Positions 51,001 to 62,122 of a DNA stretch of 64,000 nt are shown one piece after another. Numbering within the stretch: position 1 is the first letter of the stretch; each line of letters opens with the position of its first letter. The position numbers and the translations under genes were made by a program. Below the pieces are notes generated by a model. It was not told the origin of the DNA. It saw only the letters and a program-made list of their open reading frames with translations, and did no database searches. The DNA comes from Bugula neritina (lineage: Eukaryota > Bryozoa > Gymnolaemata > Cheilostomatida > Bugulidae): assembly GCA_964035545.1 (NCBI GenBank), contig OZ037765.1:15618698-15682697 (forward strand), read 5' to 3'.

Positions 51001-54000
51001 GGATAGCAGCAAAACATTAATGTAGGACTTTCACTATGGCTACATTACACCAAAGTATGGTACAAATGCGCAGTTGTTTACAGACACGGATAGCCTAATG
51101 TATCACATCAGATTGATGATTTTTACAAAGACATATCTCAAGATGTAGAATCTCTGTTTGATACGGGTAATTATTTGAAAGGCCATAAATCGGGTATACC
51201 AATAGGCAAGAACAAAAATAAAATAGGTATGTTTAAAGATGAAACCGGTGGTAAACAAATCATTGAGTTTGTAGGTCTTCGCGCCAAGTTGTACTCTTAC
51301 AAAATGGATTACTCGATAGAAGAGAAAAAGTGCAAAGGAATTAACAAATCTACACAAGACAAATGTATAACATTTGACAACTATCTAGAATGAAAAGAAA
51401 TGAAGTGTTATATTCTTTCCAAAGTCAAATAATTGAGTTCAACTAATATTGTAACCTGATTAGTTTTAAACTTCTGAGTCATCTTAGGATCTTTTGTAAA
51501 ATTATAAAATTTATTAAATAATGTGAAGTCTCCTAAAGTTACTGGAGTAAGTTTCATAGTGTATACGTGATATTCAATAGTAATAGATAAGTGTCAACTG
51601 ATACTCTGAAAGACTTCTAGAATTACTCAGTAATAAGACCTCTCTGCAACACTATTTAGTCTACTTAGAGGGTGTCTAAGTATAATTACTCATGACTTTT
51701 ATAACTAGTCTAGGTTTGACAAAAATTTACACTTTTCATTAATTCCCCATTAATACTTGCTGTTGCTTAGTCTGCAACTGCTTATCCCATTTGTAACCAG
51801 TTCCACAGTGTAGGCTGCAACAAGAAAGGGCAGGTTGTGAACAATAAGAGGATTATCTTCTCTTGTTGTCCCTGTTGCTACTGAAGTTAACAGTCCATCC
51901 CTTTTAAGACAGCAACCATACACTTATATCAATAACACCCATAAGTAGTTGCGTAGGGCGACGTTTGACCACCCACATACCGTAAAAATCACCTAAAATA
52001 CCGCCGAAAAATTATTTCAAAAAACATGGAAAAAAACGTCGGCCTTTGAAGAAATACTAATAGAGGTTTAGGAACAAAACTCCAAAAGAAACAGAAAACA
52101 TAAAGAAAGATCTATATATATATATATCTAAAGAGTTTAGGACAGTTTAGTAGTAGCTTTCATAGAGTGAGGTTGTGCTTTTTCTTGCTCTCTCTTAATG
52201 CTTTAAAACAGCTTACTCAATTTTAGCACTGTACTTATCTAGTTCTACATTACTGAATAACTACATTACCTAAATAACTCTTTTTGTATTGGATTCTGGA
52301 TACAGTTACACTATACAGCTACAGCTAGAAGAGAGGATGGTGATATACATATGAGCCACCCTCGAATCGGGTAAGTGTCCAGTACACTTTATTATGGGTG
52401 CCAAGAAAGCATTAAAGTTAACATCAGCTTCTGAAAATGATGATAGCGCTAATACGGGGATAGCGGAGATTAACCAAAAACTAGATACTATCATTGGCAA
52501 ACTAAACAGCATTGAATTTCGCCTAAATTTAATGGAACAGAAGCAAACTGATTTTGAAAAATCTCTAGAACATGCTCATGAACTAAAAGAATATCTTCAG
52601 ACTGAACATAAAACATTGACTACTTCTGTTAACAATATAGAGCTTAAACTTGAAACCTTCAAAGGTTTGGAAAGCCGAGTCGAAGCAGCTGAATGTGTTA
52701 AACTTAATGGAATTCCATTAATTGATTCAGAGGGTCTTTTGACTGCATATCAAAAACTAATTCGTCTGTTAAAATCCCCTTTGCTACCAATTTCTGGGAT
52801 GGACAAAACGTACAGTATTAGAAAAACTAAACGTATCATCATCAAATTTACTCAAACTACTCAACGAAATGAGTTTTTTCATCAATACCGGAAAAATGTT
52901 TATCAATGAAGTACTCAGCCGATCCCAAAACACACTTTTCTGGATAACCTGCAATTTTAAAGTTAACAACAATTTTAAATATGTGTGGACTAACAACCAG
53001 CGAATCTACTTACGAAGGGACTCAGAATCTGATGCAATTCAAATTAACTCTGGGGAAGACTTGGAGACTCTTAGTTCTAGTTCAAATCTCTAAGTGCTAG
53101 CTCTAAAATAACAGCTTTTGACATTGATTGCCAAAGTTACTTCTTGGAAGATTTACAATTTCATGACAGTTTTTTTTCTTAATAAGCTTTTGATTCTTAA
53201 TGTCAATTGTCAAAGTTTTCGTAACAAATTTAACTTCTTTGAACAATTTCTTTGTTGTAGTATTCCTTTTGATATTATATGCGTAACAGAAATGTGGCTA
53301 AACAATGACAAATTGCCTTTTTTTAAATTCTCAAATTAGACTTTTTCAGGTTCACAAAGAAGTACACATGGAGGTGGTGCTCGGGTCTATGTGCGGAACG
53401 ACATAGCTGTGGAGGTGCTCCCGGTTGTGGTGCTTGTGGTTCACTCTGTTAGATTAGACTTTGGTGTATCAGCTCCACCTGTTGTTTTAACAGTTGTGTA
53501 CAGACAGCCCAGCTTGGGTGTTGTGGAATTTCTTAATGACTTTGAACTACACATCTCTACTACACAAGCAAGTAATAATATTATTATTATCAATACCCTT
53601 GATCCTAGCAATGAAGACTACTCAATTTTGTTAGCCACTTGTTGCTTCTATAACATCATCATTCCAACCCATTATTTTAAACCCTCTAACAAATGGACAT
53701 GCTTAAATCATATTGCTACAAATATTATAGGACACAATGTTACATCTGGAGTTATCAACTCGGACTTCAGTGACCACTTGCCTTCGTTTTCCTTTCTGCA
53801 TCAATTTAAAAATGTTGCATGCAATCAACTTGTTAACAAACCAAGGCATGTTATTAATTATTTGCAACTTGAAAAAAACTTAAAGTTGTGAATTAGAACA
53901 ATTTACACTCAGACGATATTAACAAATTTTACAATAACTTTTTGAAAAAGTTAAAGGAATGTGCTGATGATGGTAGAATAGAGCATTTTTCAAAACAACA

Positions 54001-57000
54001 CGTTAAAGATAAATTCAATAAACCCTGGATGACTGCTGATATCTTGTTGCTAATTAAGAAGAAACACCGGTAACATAGAAGACTTCAATCCAATCCATTA
54101 AATTGGAGACTCGCACAAAAATTTATAAAATTGCGCAATGAAGTTGGCATGCTCTTAAAGAATGCTAAATATAAATTATTTTGTGTTATATTATTATGTG
54201 TCTTTTGTTTATCACTAATTACAGACTAGCGAGAGGCTACGTTATAATGTCATGTGCATTTGTTTATTAAAATACATATTGGGTCACCGACGAACGAGAG
54301 ACTACGAGATGAAGATGTCAGCCTACAGTAGAGAAACATGCTGATAGACTTTGTGATAAAATAATTATAAATCAGTACTATACTTTTGGTCCTTGTATTT
54401 CCCCTGGCCGGCCAGACCCCACTTTATTGTTCTTTCGATACTTCAATGTCATGCCTACATACTTCGAGTAACTCTCAGGTAATTATATACTCACTATACT
54501 TAATGTTTCATGGTGGCAGCTAGATCGTACTCGCACCCTACTTTGCCACTGGAGTGGTGATTGTTTAGCTTTTAGTTGTTTGTTGTTGTGGACTGTGTTG
54601 GTCTGCCTTGGAGCTGTCATGGAAGGTTTGAAGGCCCCTGGAGAATTATCATTTGAAGGTAATGTGTCAGACAATTGGAGGAAGTGGAGAAGGGCCTTGG
54701 AAAATTATTTGCTTGCAAGTGATTTGGTTTTGAAGCCTCAAGAGAGTGGCCAAGAGCCTCCTCCTGAGAATGCGGGTATTATTAGACGTCAGGTTGCTAT
54801 ACTTCTGAACCAGGCTGGTGAGGAAGCTACTGAGATTTATGGTCAATTTGACTTTCCCGCAGACACCTTTGTGAAACGTCTAAAAACTCAAGCTACAAAA
54901 TGTGATTTTGGCGAATTGCGAGACCGAATGCTTCTCTGCAGAATTGTGTTTGGACTCACTGATGGAAAGCTGAAGGAGCGGCTACTCCGTGACAAAAACG
55001 TTAAACTTGAGAGTGCCTTAGATGACATCCGTGCTGCTGAGATTACCAAACAGCAGATGTCAAGGATGGCTGCCGGTGATACTACTATGAAGACAGTCAA
55101 TGAGATAAATGATGCTGCAGTCAGCTCTGTGCAGAGTCAGTCTGGCGCTACGCAAAATAAAACCAGAAGTAACACACGTAAGGACAACATAGATTGCAAA
55201 TTTTGTGGATATACACATGCCAAACGTAGATGTCCTGCTTATGGCGAGACATGTCATAACTGCGGGAAGAAAAATCACTTTGAGAAAGTCTGCAAAGGCA
55301 AAGCTCTTGCAGAGAAACAAATGAATAGCTTGTTCATAGGTGCTGTTGGTGCTCTTTCTAATGAATCTAAATTGAAATCTTGGATTCTTCCGATGAAGGT
55401 CAGTGACAAAGGAAAGGCCAATGATATTCAGTTTAAGATTGATACTGGAGCTGAAACAAATTGCATCAACCTAAGAACCGTTCAGTCACTTGGTGCTACT
55501 CTAAAGCCCACTTCTGTATGCCTTTACGGCTATAATAAGACCAAGATCAAGAATGTGGGTGCAGTTCAACTCACCGTGAACCACAAGGAGCATAGCCAGA
55601 GTGTCCACTTTGAGGTGGTTGATGAGGACCTTCCTCCCATACTTGGCCTCGAGGCTGCTGAATCTTTTGGTCTGATCCGCAGAGTTGATCAGTTGTCAAC
55701 CTCGATACTTCAGGAGTTCCCTGAGGTGTTTGAAGGAGTTGGCAGACTTGATGGAGAGCACGAGATATGTGTTGACGAGAATGTGAAGCCTGTGGTTCAT
55801 CATCCAAGACGTGTCCCACTCAGTATGTTAGACAAAGTGAAAAAGGAGCTGGATGATATGGAGGCATCTGGAATCATATCTAAGGTTGACGTACCAACCA
55901 ACTGGGTGAGTAGTATGGTATGCGTTGAAAAGAAAGATGGGTCGGTTCGTATATGCCTAGACCCCAAGGACCTGAACAGAGCAGTGAGACGAGAACATCA
56001 CAAGATACCCACATTAGAAGACATTGCCTTCAGATTCAATGGTATGCAATACTACACCATCATGGACATGAAACATGGATACTGGCATGTAGCCTTGACC
56101 AAAGAGCGTAGTCTGCTCACAACGTTCAACACCCCATATGGTCGCTACTGTTTTGATAGACTTCCATTTGGTCTTCACTCAAGTGCTGAAGTCTTTGAGA
56201 AGAAGGTGGAGCAAATATTTGGAGACTTGCCTGGTGTCTCAGTGTATTTTGATGACATCATTGTAGCTGGAAAGACACAACAGGAACATGATGCCAATCT
56301 GAGAAAGCTATAGGTAAAGGCCAAAGAAGATAATGTGAAGTTTAATCGCAAGAAGATTCAGTTGAATCAGACGGAGGTGCGCTATTTAGGCCATATAGTA
56401 TCGAAAGATGGTCTGCGTCCTGACCCAGACAAGATAGCTGCTATTGAGGCCATGCCTGACCCAACAGACCGAAAGGGAGTACAAAGACTGATTGGTACTC
56501 TCAATTTTCTAAGAGCCTACATACCCAACATGTCAGCCTGTACTGAGCCCTTGAGAGTGCTACTGAAGAGTGATAGTCAGTGGGTGTGGTCCAAGGAACA
56601 AATGGAAAGCTTCCAGGTAATTAAACGCTTGCTTACATCCGAACCTGTCTTGCAGTATTTTGATGTTACCAAGGATGCGCATTTACAAGTTGACGCTTCA
56701 AAGTCGGGACTTGGTGCAGTGTTACTACAGGAAGGTAAACCTGTTGCATATGCTTCACGCAGCTTAACTGAGACTGAGTGCAACTATCCCCAAATAGATA
56801 AGGAGCTGCTAGCAGTTGTGTTCGGCTGTGAGCGCTTTCACAGCTACCTCTATGGACGTGCTGTTCACATGCAGACGGATCATAAACCTCTCGTCCCGAT
56901 AATGAACAAGTCGTTGCACAAGGCATCCCCAAGGCTGCAAAGACTACTTCTGCGACTACAAAGATACCGGATAGCTGAGTTCACATATGTTCCAGGCAAG

Positions 57001-60000
57001 TATTTATATATTGCTGACACACTATCCCGAGCCTACCTTCAGCGCGTTACAAATGATCAGTGTAATCTCGAAGGTGAAGTTGTAATGGTTCATGCCTTAG
57101 AAACCGATGATAGCACCATGAATGAGATGAGACAGTCATATGCTGAAGACCCGACAATGGACAGTCTGAAAAAAGCACTGCAAGATGGTTGGTCATGGAG
57201 TAGACGGAGTCAGGCCCCCACAGAAATTCAACCCTACTGGAATGTTAGATCTGACATCTATGATGTGGATGGATTTCTTTACGTTGAAGAGCGGCTTATA
57301 GTTCCGAAGTCACAGAGGAAGCACATTCTAAAGTCGCTACACATGGGCCACCTGGGCGTTGAGAAATGCAGAGAGCTTGCGAGGAAATCATTCTATTGGC
57401 CTGGGCTATCTGCTGATATACGGAATGAAGTGTCAAGTTGCCTCACCTGCGCTAAGTTTTCCAACCGTCAACAGAAAGAGCCGTTAATGTCTTATGAGCT
57501 GCCAAGTCTACCATGGAATAAAGTGGCTATGGATATACTGTCCTATAAGAATAATGATTACTTGGTAGTTGTGGACTGTTACTCTCACTTCCCCGAGCTG
57601 AGATTACTCAGGAGAAAGACTGCTGAAGACGTGGTTTTGGCATTGAAATCCATATTTGCTGTACACGGGGTACCAGTGTCCATTCTGGCGGACAACATGC
57701 CTTTCAGCAGTAGAGTCATGCAAACTTTTGCATCAAGCTGGTGCTTCACCATTGTAACATCTAGTCCGCACTACCCTAAGTCCAATGAAATGGCTGAGCG
57801 TTATGTGCAAACGATGAAAGCCTTTCTAAAAAAATGTGAGGATGAAAGAGAGGATATATACAGGTCACTACTCAGATACAGGCAATCTCCCATCACTGGC
57901 TGTGCTTTCAGTCCAGCTGAGCTTCTGTTCAACAGAGCCCTAAGAAGTGATTTGCCAATCACTGCCGAGTCGCTTAAACCAGTTGTTATTGAGGCTAGCC
58001 AACAACTAATAGCCAACCAAAACTTGCAGAAGAAGTACCATGACCGCCATGCACGGCCGTTGGCTGATCTGGAACCTGGGACTCCTGCACTAATCAGGTC
58101 AAGCACTGACAAAGAATGGTCGCCAGGAATGATTGTCGAGCAGCATGACTCCCCCAGATCCTACTTGGTTGACAACGGTCAGTCTATAGTGCGTAGGAAT
58201 CGTGTTCACCTCAAACCAGATAACACACAGACCCTTGGTGTCGCTGATGCTGCTGATTCTGATGTTGGGGATGCTCCTAATGAATCCCCCCACATGCCTG
58301 CCCTGCCTGCAACACCTCTCAGGAACGCGGCACCACCACCAGAGTGTCAACCCAGAAGCAACCGTGGAGTCCTCCCCGCTAAATACAAGGACTTCCACAT
58401 GGGATAAGCTATTAGCCGTTTCCCACCCTGTACATAGTTATTTAGTTTCATTGTTAATCCCCAATCCATATTAATCATGTATACTCGTATCATATTATTA
58501 ATCTCAGCAACCTTAATCACAATGTTATAGAAGGAAGTCACCTGCTTAAAAAGGGAGATGTTATATTATTATGTGTCTGTTGTTTATCACTAATTACGGA
58601 CTAGTGAGAGGCTACGTTATAATGTCATGTGCATTTGTTTATTAAAATACATATTGGGTCACCGACGAACGAGAGACTACGAGATGAAGATGTCAGCCTA
58701 CAGTAGAGAAACATGCCGATAGACTTTGTGATAAAATAATTATAAATCAGTACTATACTTTTGGTCCTTGTATTTCCCCTGGCCGGCCAGACCCCACTTT
58801 ATTGTTCTTTCGATACTTCAATGTCATGCCTACATACTTCGAGTAACTCTCAGGTAATTATATACTCACTATACTTAATGTTTCATTTTGTTAATGCTTT
58901 TAATAGCTGCACTAGCTCTAAAAAGCTTTAGAATTTTGTGAATTGTGAAATTTTAAAAGAACACAACCAAGAAAGCCGAAAACTGCCTTCAAAATTAGTT
59001 TGCCTAATTGATCCCACCAAGATTCTAGAGAGTGATAGTGAAATAGCTGATGAGTTAAATTATTTTTTTAGTAATATCGGAAAACAGCTAGCTTCGAAGT
59101 TTGATGATAGGATAGAGCCAGATGATCAGCAAATATATTATGGGCATGCAACAGTGATTAGTGATGCTTTCAAGCTTCAGCATGTTGATCAAGCTAGGAT
59201 ATTACAATTAATAACACAATCAACTCCGATAAAGCTTCTGGTTTAGACCATATTTCAGTAAAATTTGCAAAGTCTGTATCTCAAAACATAGCTTACTCAT
59301 TATGTAAGTTATTTAATCAATCTTTTGATTTTAGAAAAGTGCCTGACCAATTAAAATCAGGAAAGATATTTTCGTTGTTTAAAGGAGGTTCTCTCAATGA
59401 ATGTGGAAATTATCGCCCTATATCAATTTTGCGAGTTTTCAGCAAAATCTTGGGAAAAATTGTCAACCAACAAATCTTACATTATTTGGAAACTACAAAT
59501 ATACTTTTTTGCCACCAATTTTGATTTAGATGTGGTAGAGGTACATCAGATGCTGTTTTAATGTTCACCAATCACATTATTGAGTCTTTTGACAAAAGCG
59601 AATGTGTTCTTATTATATTTATTGATTTTCGTAAAGCATTCGACACCATTGATCACATTATACTTAGTAAAAAATTAAAGCAATATATATTTTAGCGACT
59701 TAGCCATTCATTGAATTCAAAATTATTTAACAAACAAAAAACAGATAACTAAAATAAATGAATCCTTTTCTAAAATTAGTAATATAACATGTGGTGTACC
59801 TCATGTGGCTCCATATTGGGTCCAACCCTATTTCTACCATATATCAATGATCTTTTTCTCAATTTAAAATATCTAACTCCCATACTGTATGCAGATGACA
59901 CAAATCTGTTTTTTAAATCTAGGAACCTCAATTATGTATTTTCTGAAATCAGTTATGACTTAGTAAAGCTTAACAAATGGTGTCAAACAAATAAACTAAC

Positions 60001-62122
60001 TATAAAGTATGACAAAACCTGCTATATGATATTTAAAAACCATCAAAATAAGTTTATTTTAGATCAAAGTCTAACTTTAAATAATATGAATATTAAAGAG
60101 GTTGACGAAATAAAATTTCTTGGAGCAGTAATTGATAAGCACTTAAGCTGGTCGTCACATGCCAACAAATTGCTAAGAGATCTTAGACCTGCAGCTGGTA
60201 TTTTTTATCGTTTCAGTAATTTTGTTCCTAGCTAAAAAAGTTTTAACATTGTTGTATTATTCATTCACACACTCTAAGTTATGCTACTCCATTGAATCAT
60301 GGGGAAATACATCTGGAGTTCATCTTCAAAGGTTGATTCAGTTTCAAAAGAAAATTGTAAGAATAATTAATTGGAAACCTTGTAGATTTCCAACCAAAGA
60401 CCTATTTAAGACATTAGATATTCTAACTGTAGATAAATTATACAAATACAAGATACTCATTCAAGCACAAAAGCTATTTTATTCACTCAAGTCTTCAACC
60501 TCCGCTTACTATTCTACTCGTTATCAGCTACTTTCCCTCCCTGTACTTTTTCATTTATCATCCGCTGGCCAAAGATCCTCAAATTTTATAACACCTGTGA
60601 TGTGGAATCAACTATCAAGATCACTGAGAATGATATCCTGTTTAGGTAATTTTAAGGTGGAGCTGAGACACCACCTCATCTCTACAGAGTGAACATTTCA
60701 TTTGTTTATTAATTTGTATGATGCACTACTGACTCGTTCTTGCTGGCTTTGCCTTTTCGCAATGGGCCCCATCATCATCTTCAAAATAATTTTTTGTTAC
60801 ACTTTCTTTTGATAATTATTGTCTTTTCTTTTTTCATCTATTTTATAATCAGTGTAAATGTTCTATGATGAAATAAACACACAGGCACACACACAAATGG
60901 TGCAAAAATAACAAATAAAGCAAATAAGAAAATTATAAATGTTTCAACTTACCCTAAACTTAAACGACAAAACTACGCACCAATCACTATACCAAAAGGC
61001 TCTACTAAATACACCCATTGCAAACCCAACTGCCTACCAAACAACATCTCAAATCTAACGTTCTCCATCAAAAAATGATTATCTGCAATGTCCTCAAATC
61101 ATTAAACAATTTACATCAACCTACTAAAGCTTCTTTAATAACAGTAGCTACAAACATCAACTATAGCTTCTGCCAGAATCACAGACAAATATAACACAGA
61201 TACAATGAAACCAAGTAGAAAAATCGTTTGCTATATTCTTCGGTTTCATCCCAGACAGACTTTGGCAGTTAGACCCTTCCCCTTAGACACTTCCCACTTG
61301 GACGTTTACCAGTCAGTCGCTATTTTTAATTTTGGTAAATATATTATATAGTGATATACCTATATATAAATAGCTGTTGTATTGATTGCTAAACATGAAA
61401 TAATAGTTAAACTTAATATAAATTTCATGGATTTGTGTAGGACAAAAATAACAGCAATAATTGATAATAAACATTATTCTTAATGAACTCTCATTATTGA
61501 AATATTTGTTAAACAAAAAGTACAGAAAATTAAAAGAATTTATTTATGTACTAGACGATATTTATTTAGTTTATTACAATAAGTGTATTCTATGTGCAAA
61601 TTAAAAATTGAATATTATTGAAATAAATTTCTTGCAAACTTGATTAAATCCCACTGATTCAAATAAATTGCACATAAAATACATATATCGTAATCAAATA
61701 AATAATGTTTAACTGGGAAGCGCCCATGTGGGAAATTCAGCCTAGTGTCTATCTGGAAAGACACTTATTCATCCTTTTAGTCAACATGCTTTGGAAGAAA
61801 CATAAGTTTCTTTCATAGAGCATGAGTGGGCCATTGTACTTTATCCTGTGCTGACAAGAGGCGAAACCGTGGAAAAGCCACTTTACACAGATTGAAATAC
61901 ACACATGCGTGCATGCGAGTGTGCGTGTGTGTGTGACACATATACATATACATATACATATACAAGGAGAACTTACCATTTACAGGCTCAACACCGTAGA
62001 CTAGACAATCAGGATTTCTGAGTTTAGCTGCCATTGAGATTCCAGAAAGAAGGCCACCACCACCACAACAGGTTACTATTATCTCTGTGTTGGGGTTATC
62101 ATCAAAAATTTCTTGTGCTATG
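44764..62122 (-). CDS. Serine racemase / threonine dehydratase-like PLP enzyme, C-terminal exons
   Basis: Fold-type II PLP enzyme of the serine racemase/threonine ammonia-lyase family. Exons 62122-61977, 45270-45178 and 45014-44764 join in phase (1 then 1) and end at the TAA/TGA-type stop at 44764. Seen: the glycine-rich phosphate-binding loop CCGGGGLLSGI in the first, VYGVEPVN at its end, SMYRSFEAGKAV in the second, and VVEPSGAAAFAAF and VIVLTGSN in the last. The catalytic lysine region lies in exons beyond the right edge. Whether it racemises serine or deaminates serine/threonine cannot be told from this part. The intron 61976-45271 is 16.7 kb of transposons. Confidence 0.88.
45178..45270 (-). 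CDS. Dehydratase-like enzyme, penultimate exon
   Basis: 93 nt; acceptor TTTATTAG, donor GCAG|GTATTC. Encodes NSMYRSFEAGKAVTLSSS to SPPYA. Confidence 0.87.
45580..45705 (-). repeat. tRNA-derived SINE
   Basis: On the minus strand the stretch 45700-45640 reads GTGGTGTAATGGTTAGCGTG (A box) and then GGTTCGGATTCC (B box), the internal Pol III promoter of a tRNA, but the anticodon and acceptor stems do not fold. A SINE head with a body toward 45580 is more likely than a tRNA gene. Confidence 0.6.
45706..46680. other. Non-coding intronic DNA left of the polinton remnant
   Basis: About 1 kb without a recognisable gene. A short imperfect duplication (ATGAGACAACTC / ATGAGAGTAGAG with AATCCGTGCACGC and AATCTGCGCACGC) lies at 46110-46290. 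Confidence 0.5.
47228..47304 (+). repeat. tRNA-like SINE head inside the polymerase remnant
   Basis: TGGTCTAGGGGTTAGAGCG (A box) and GGGTTCGAGCCC (B box) are spaced as in a tRNA. The anticodon stem and acceptor stem pair poorly, so a SINE insertion is preferred over a tRNA gene. The polymerase reading frame is disturbed around it. Confidence 0.55.
48258..48788 (+). repeat. Solo LTR 1 inserted in the polymerase pseudogene
   Basis: 531 bp, TG...CA, flanked by ATAC on both sides (48254-48257 and 48789-48792). Contains repeated GAATGTCGG motifs (48500-48590) and an AATAAAG signal near 48697. The polymerase frame on the left continues in frame on the right if the insert and one ATAC are ignored. 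Confidence 0.8.
49755..50290 (+). repeat. Solo LTR 2 inserted in the polymerase pseudogene
   Basis: 536 bp, TGTATCAATT... to ...ACCAATACA, flanked by GTGGA (49750-49754 and 50291-50295). AATAAA at about 50249. Not similar to solo LTR 1 by eye. Confidence 0.78.
51394..52300. other. Non-coding intronic DNA
   Basis: About 900 bp, AT-rich, with a short (TA)n run near 52112. No gene recognised. Confidence 0.5.
52394..52909 (+). pseudogene. LINE ORF1 (coiled-coil nucleic-acid chaperone type)
   Basis: 171 aa, charged, with a coiled coil (INQKLDTIIGKLNSIEFRLN) and a C-terminal segment (IIIKFTQTTQRNEFF) like the RRM/C-terminal parts of LINE ORF1 proteins, followed within 250 bp by endonuclease. No zinc knuckle is visible. 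Confidence 0.65.
53118..53891 (+). pseudogene. LINE apurinic-like endonuclease
   Basis: Fragments 53118-53339 and 53391-53891. Motifs: LNVNCQSFRNKFNFF, the catalytic glutamate in VTEMWL, GGGARVYVRND, LTVVYRQPS, and INSDFSDHLP (the SDH motif). An in-frame stop (TAG, 53337-53339) separates the fragments. Confidence 0.8.
54179..54183 (+). repeat. Target-site duplication of element E (left)
   Basis: TTTTG directly before the LTR, repeated at 58886-58890. Confidence 0.88.
54184..54510 (+). repeat. 5' LTR of element E
   Basis: 327 bp, TGTTATATTATTATGTG... to ...ACTTAATGTTTCA. Confidence 0.92.
54619..58407 (+). pseudogene. Element E Gag-Pol, one in-frame TAG
   Basis: Start taken at the ATG at 54619 (MEGLKAPGELSFEG), because the 13 upstream codons are untypical. 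Gag; a knuckle region with CKFCGYTHAKRRC and CHNCGKKNHFEKVC (CCHC); protease FKIDTGAETNCI; RT with YFDD at about residues 543-546; a nonsense TAG at 56311-56313, after which the same frame continues; RNase H (LQVDASKSGLGAVL, DKELLAVVF, QTDHKPLV); integrase HHCC (HMGHLG ... CLTCAK) and DDE core (VVVDCYSHF, ILADNMPF, SNEMAERYVQ). The tail ends NRGVLPAKYKDFHMG. Apart from the TAG the frame is open, so only one visible lesion inactivates it. Confidence 0.9.
58559..58885 (+). repeat. 3' LTR of element E
   Basis: 327 bp, about four substitutions from the 5' LTR. Followed by TTTTG (58886-58890). Confidence 0.92.
58938..60692 (+). pseudogene. LINE reverse transcriptase
   Basis: Fragments 58938-59246, 59339-59524, 59789-60235 and 60222-60692. 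Motifs: KIFSLFKGGSLNECGNYRPI, IDFRKAFDTIDH (near 59625), GSILGPTLFLPYINDL, ILYADDTNLFF (catalytic YADD), and IKFLGAVIDKHLSWSSH. Then comes the C-terminal region ending in RHHLISTE. Stops near 59244, 59522 and 60233. Confidence 0.85.
60891..61249. other. Non-coding intronic DNA
   Basis: AT-rich. No gene or repeat recognised. Confidence 0.45.
61250..61762. mobile_element. Possible MITE with CCAGAYAGAC-type ends
   Basis: CCCAGACAGACTTTGGC... (61251) and the inverse of ...TAGTGTCTATCTGG (61742-61757) are imperfect inverted ends around an AT-rich 500-bp centre without coding capacity. Confidence 0.4.
61900..61966 (+). repeat. Microsatellite cluster
   Basis: A (TG)n-rich stretch followed by (TATACA)n, 10-20 bp before the splice donor of the dehydratase-like exon. 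Confidence 0.8.
61977..62122 (-). CDS. Dehydratase-like enzyme, exon with the tetraglycine loop
   Basis: 146 nt, acceptor TTTTTAG, donor AATG|GTAAGT, incoming phase 2. Encodes IAQEIFDDNPNTEIIVTCCG, the GGGG phosphate-binding loop and VYGVEPVN. Confidence 0.88.

Larger units (their letters stand above)
46681..51393 (+). pseudogene. Decayed protein-primed DNA polymerase B (Polinton/Maverick or adintovirus type)
   Basis: Fragments in order: a SAP-like start (LRALAKLRGLKGYS near 46720); the N-terminal region typical of these polymerases (to 47640, then ECFTWAVLASLFP); a Cys/His segment (CLNCTQTFWSKDSLEKH) and the exonuclease motif FVVYTDFECF near 48150; an HNH-like zinc region (CHICEKE ... HCHLTGGFREAAH); the SLAKLFENI region; the palm motif YLDVNNLYGWAM near 50380; and a KxY-type match with TDTDSL near 51080. 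Numerous stops and two LTR insertions make it inactive. It is the replicase of a virus-like DNA transposon; no integrase, ATPase or capsid gene is visible nearby. Confidence 0.85.
54184..58885 (+). mobile_element. Ty3/Gypsy LTR retrotransposon E, nearly intact
   Basis: 4702 bp with two 327-bp LTRs (about four differences), primer site TGGTGGCAGCTAGATCG right after the 5' LTR, one gag-pol frame, purine tract AAAAAGGGAGA before the 3' LTR and a perfect 5-bp duplication TTTTG. It inserted into the LINE. A distinct lineage from A-D (AT-richer, fused gag-pol, no ORF3). Confidence 0.93.
52300..60890 (+). mobile_element. LINE (Jockey/CR1-like), split by Gypsy E
   Basis: ORF1 (52394-52909), an endonuclease (53118-53891), then the Gypsy E insertion at 54184-58885, then RT (58938-60692) and a 3' end with AATAAACACACAGGCACACAC near 60870. 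The two halves abut around the 5-bp duplication TTTTG, so this is one LINE interrupted later. Many stops. Approximate outer boundaries. Confidence 0.82.
45271..61976 (-). other. Transposon-filled intron of the dehydratase-like gene
   Basis: 16,706 bp between a GTAAGT donor and a TTATTAG acceptor on the minus strand. Holds two tRNA-like SINEs, a decayed polinton polymerase with two solo LTRs, a LINE split by Gypsy E, and a MITE-like element. Confidence 0.85.
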
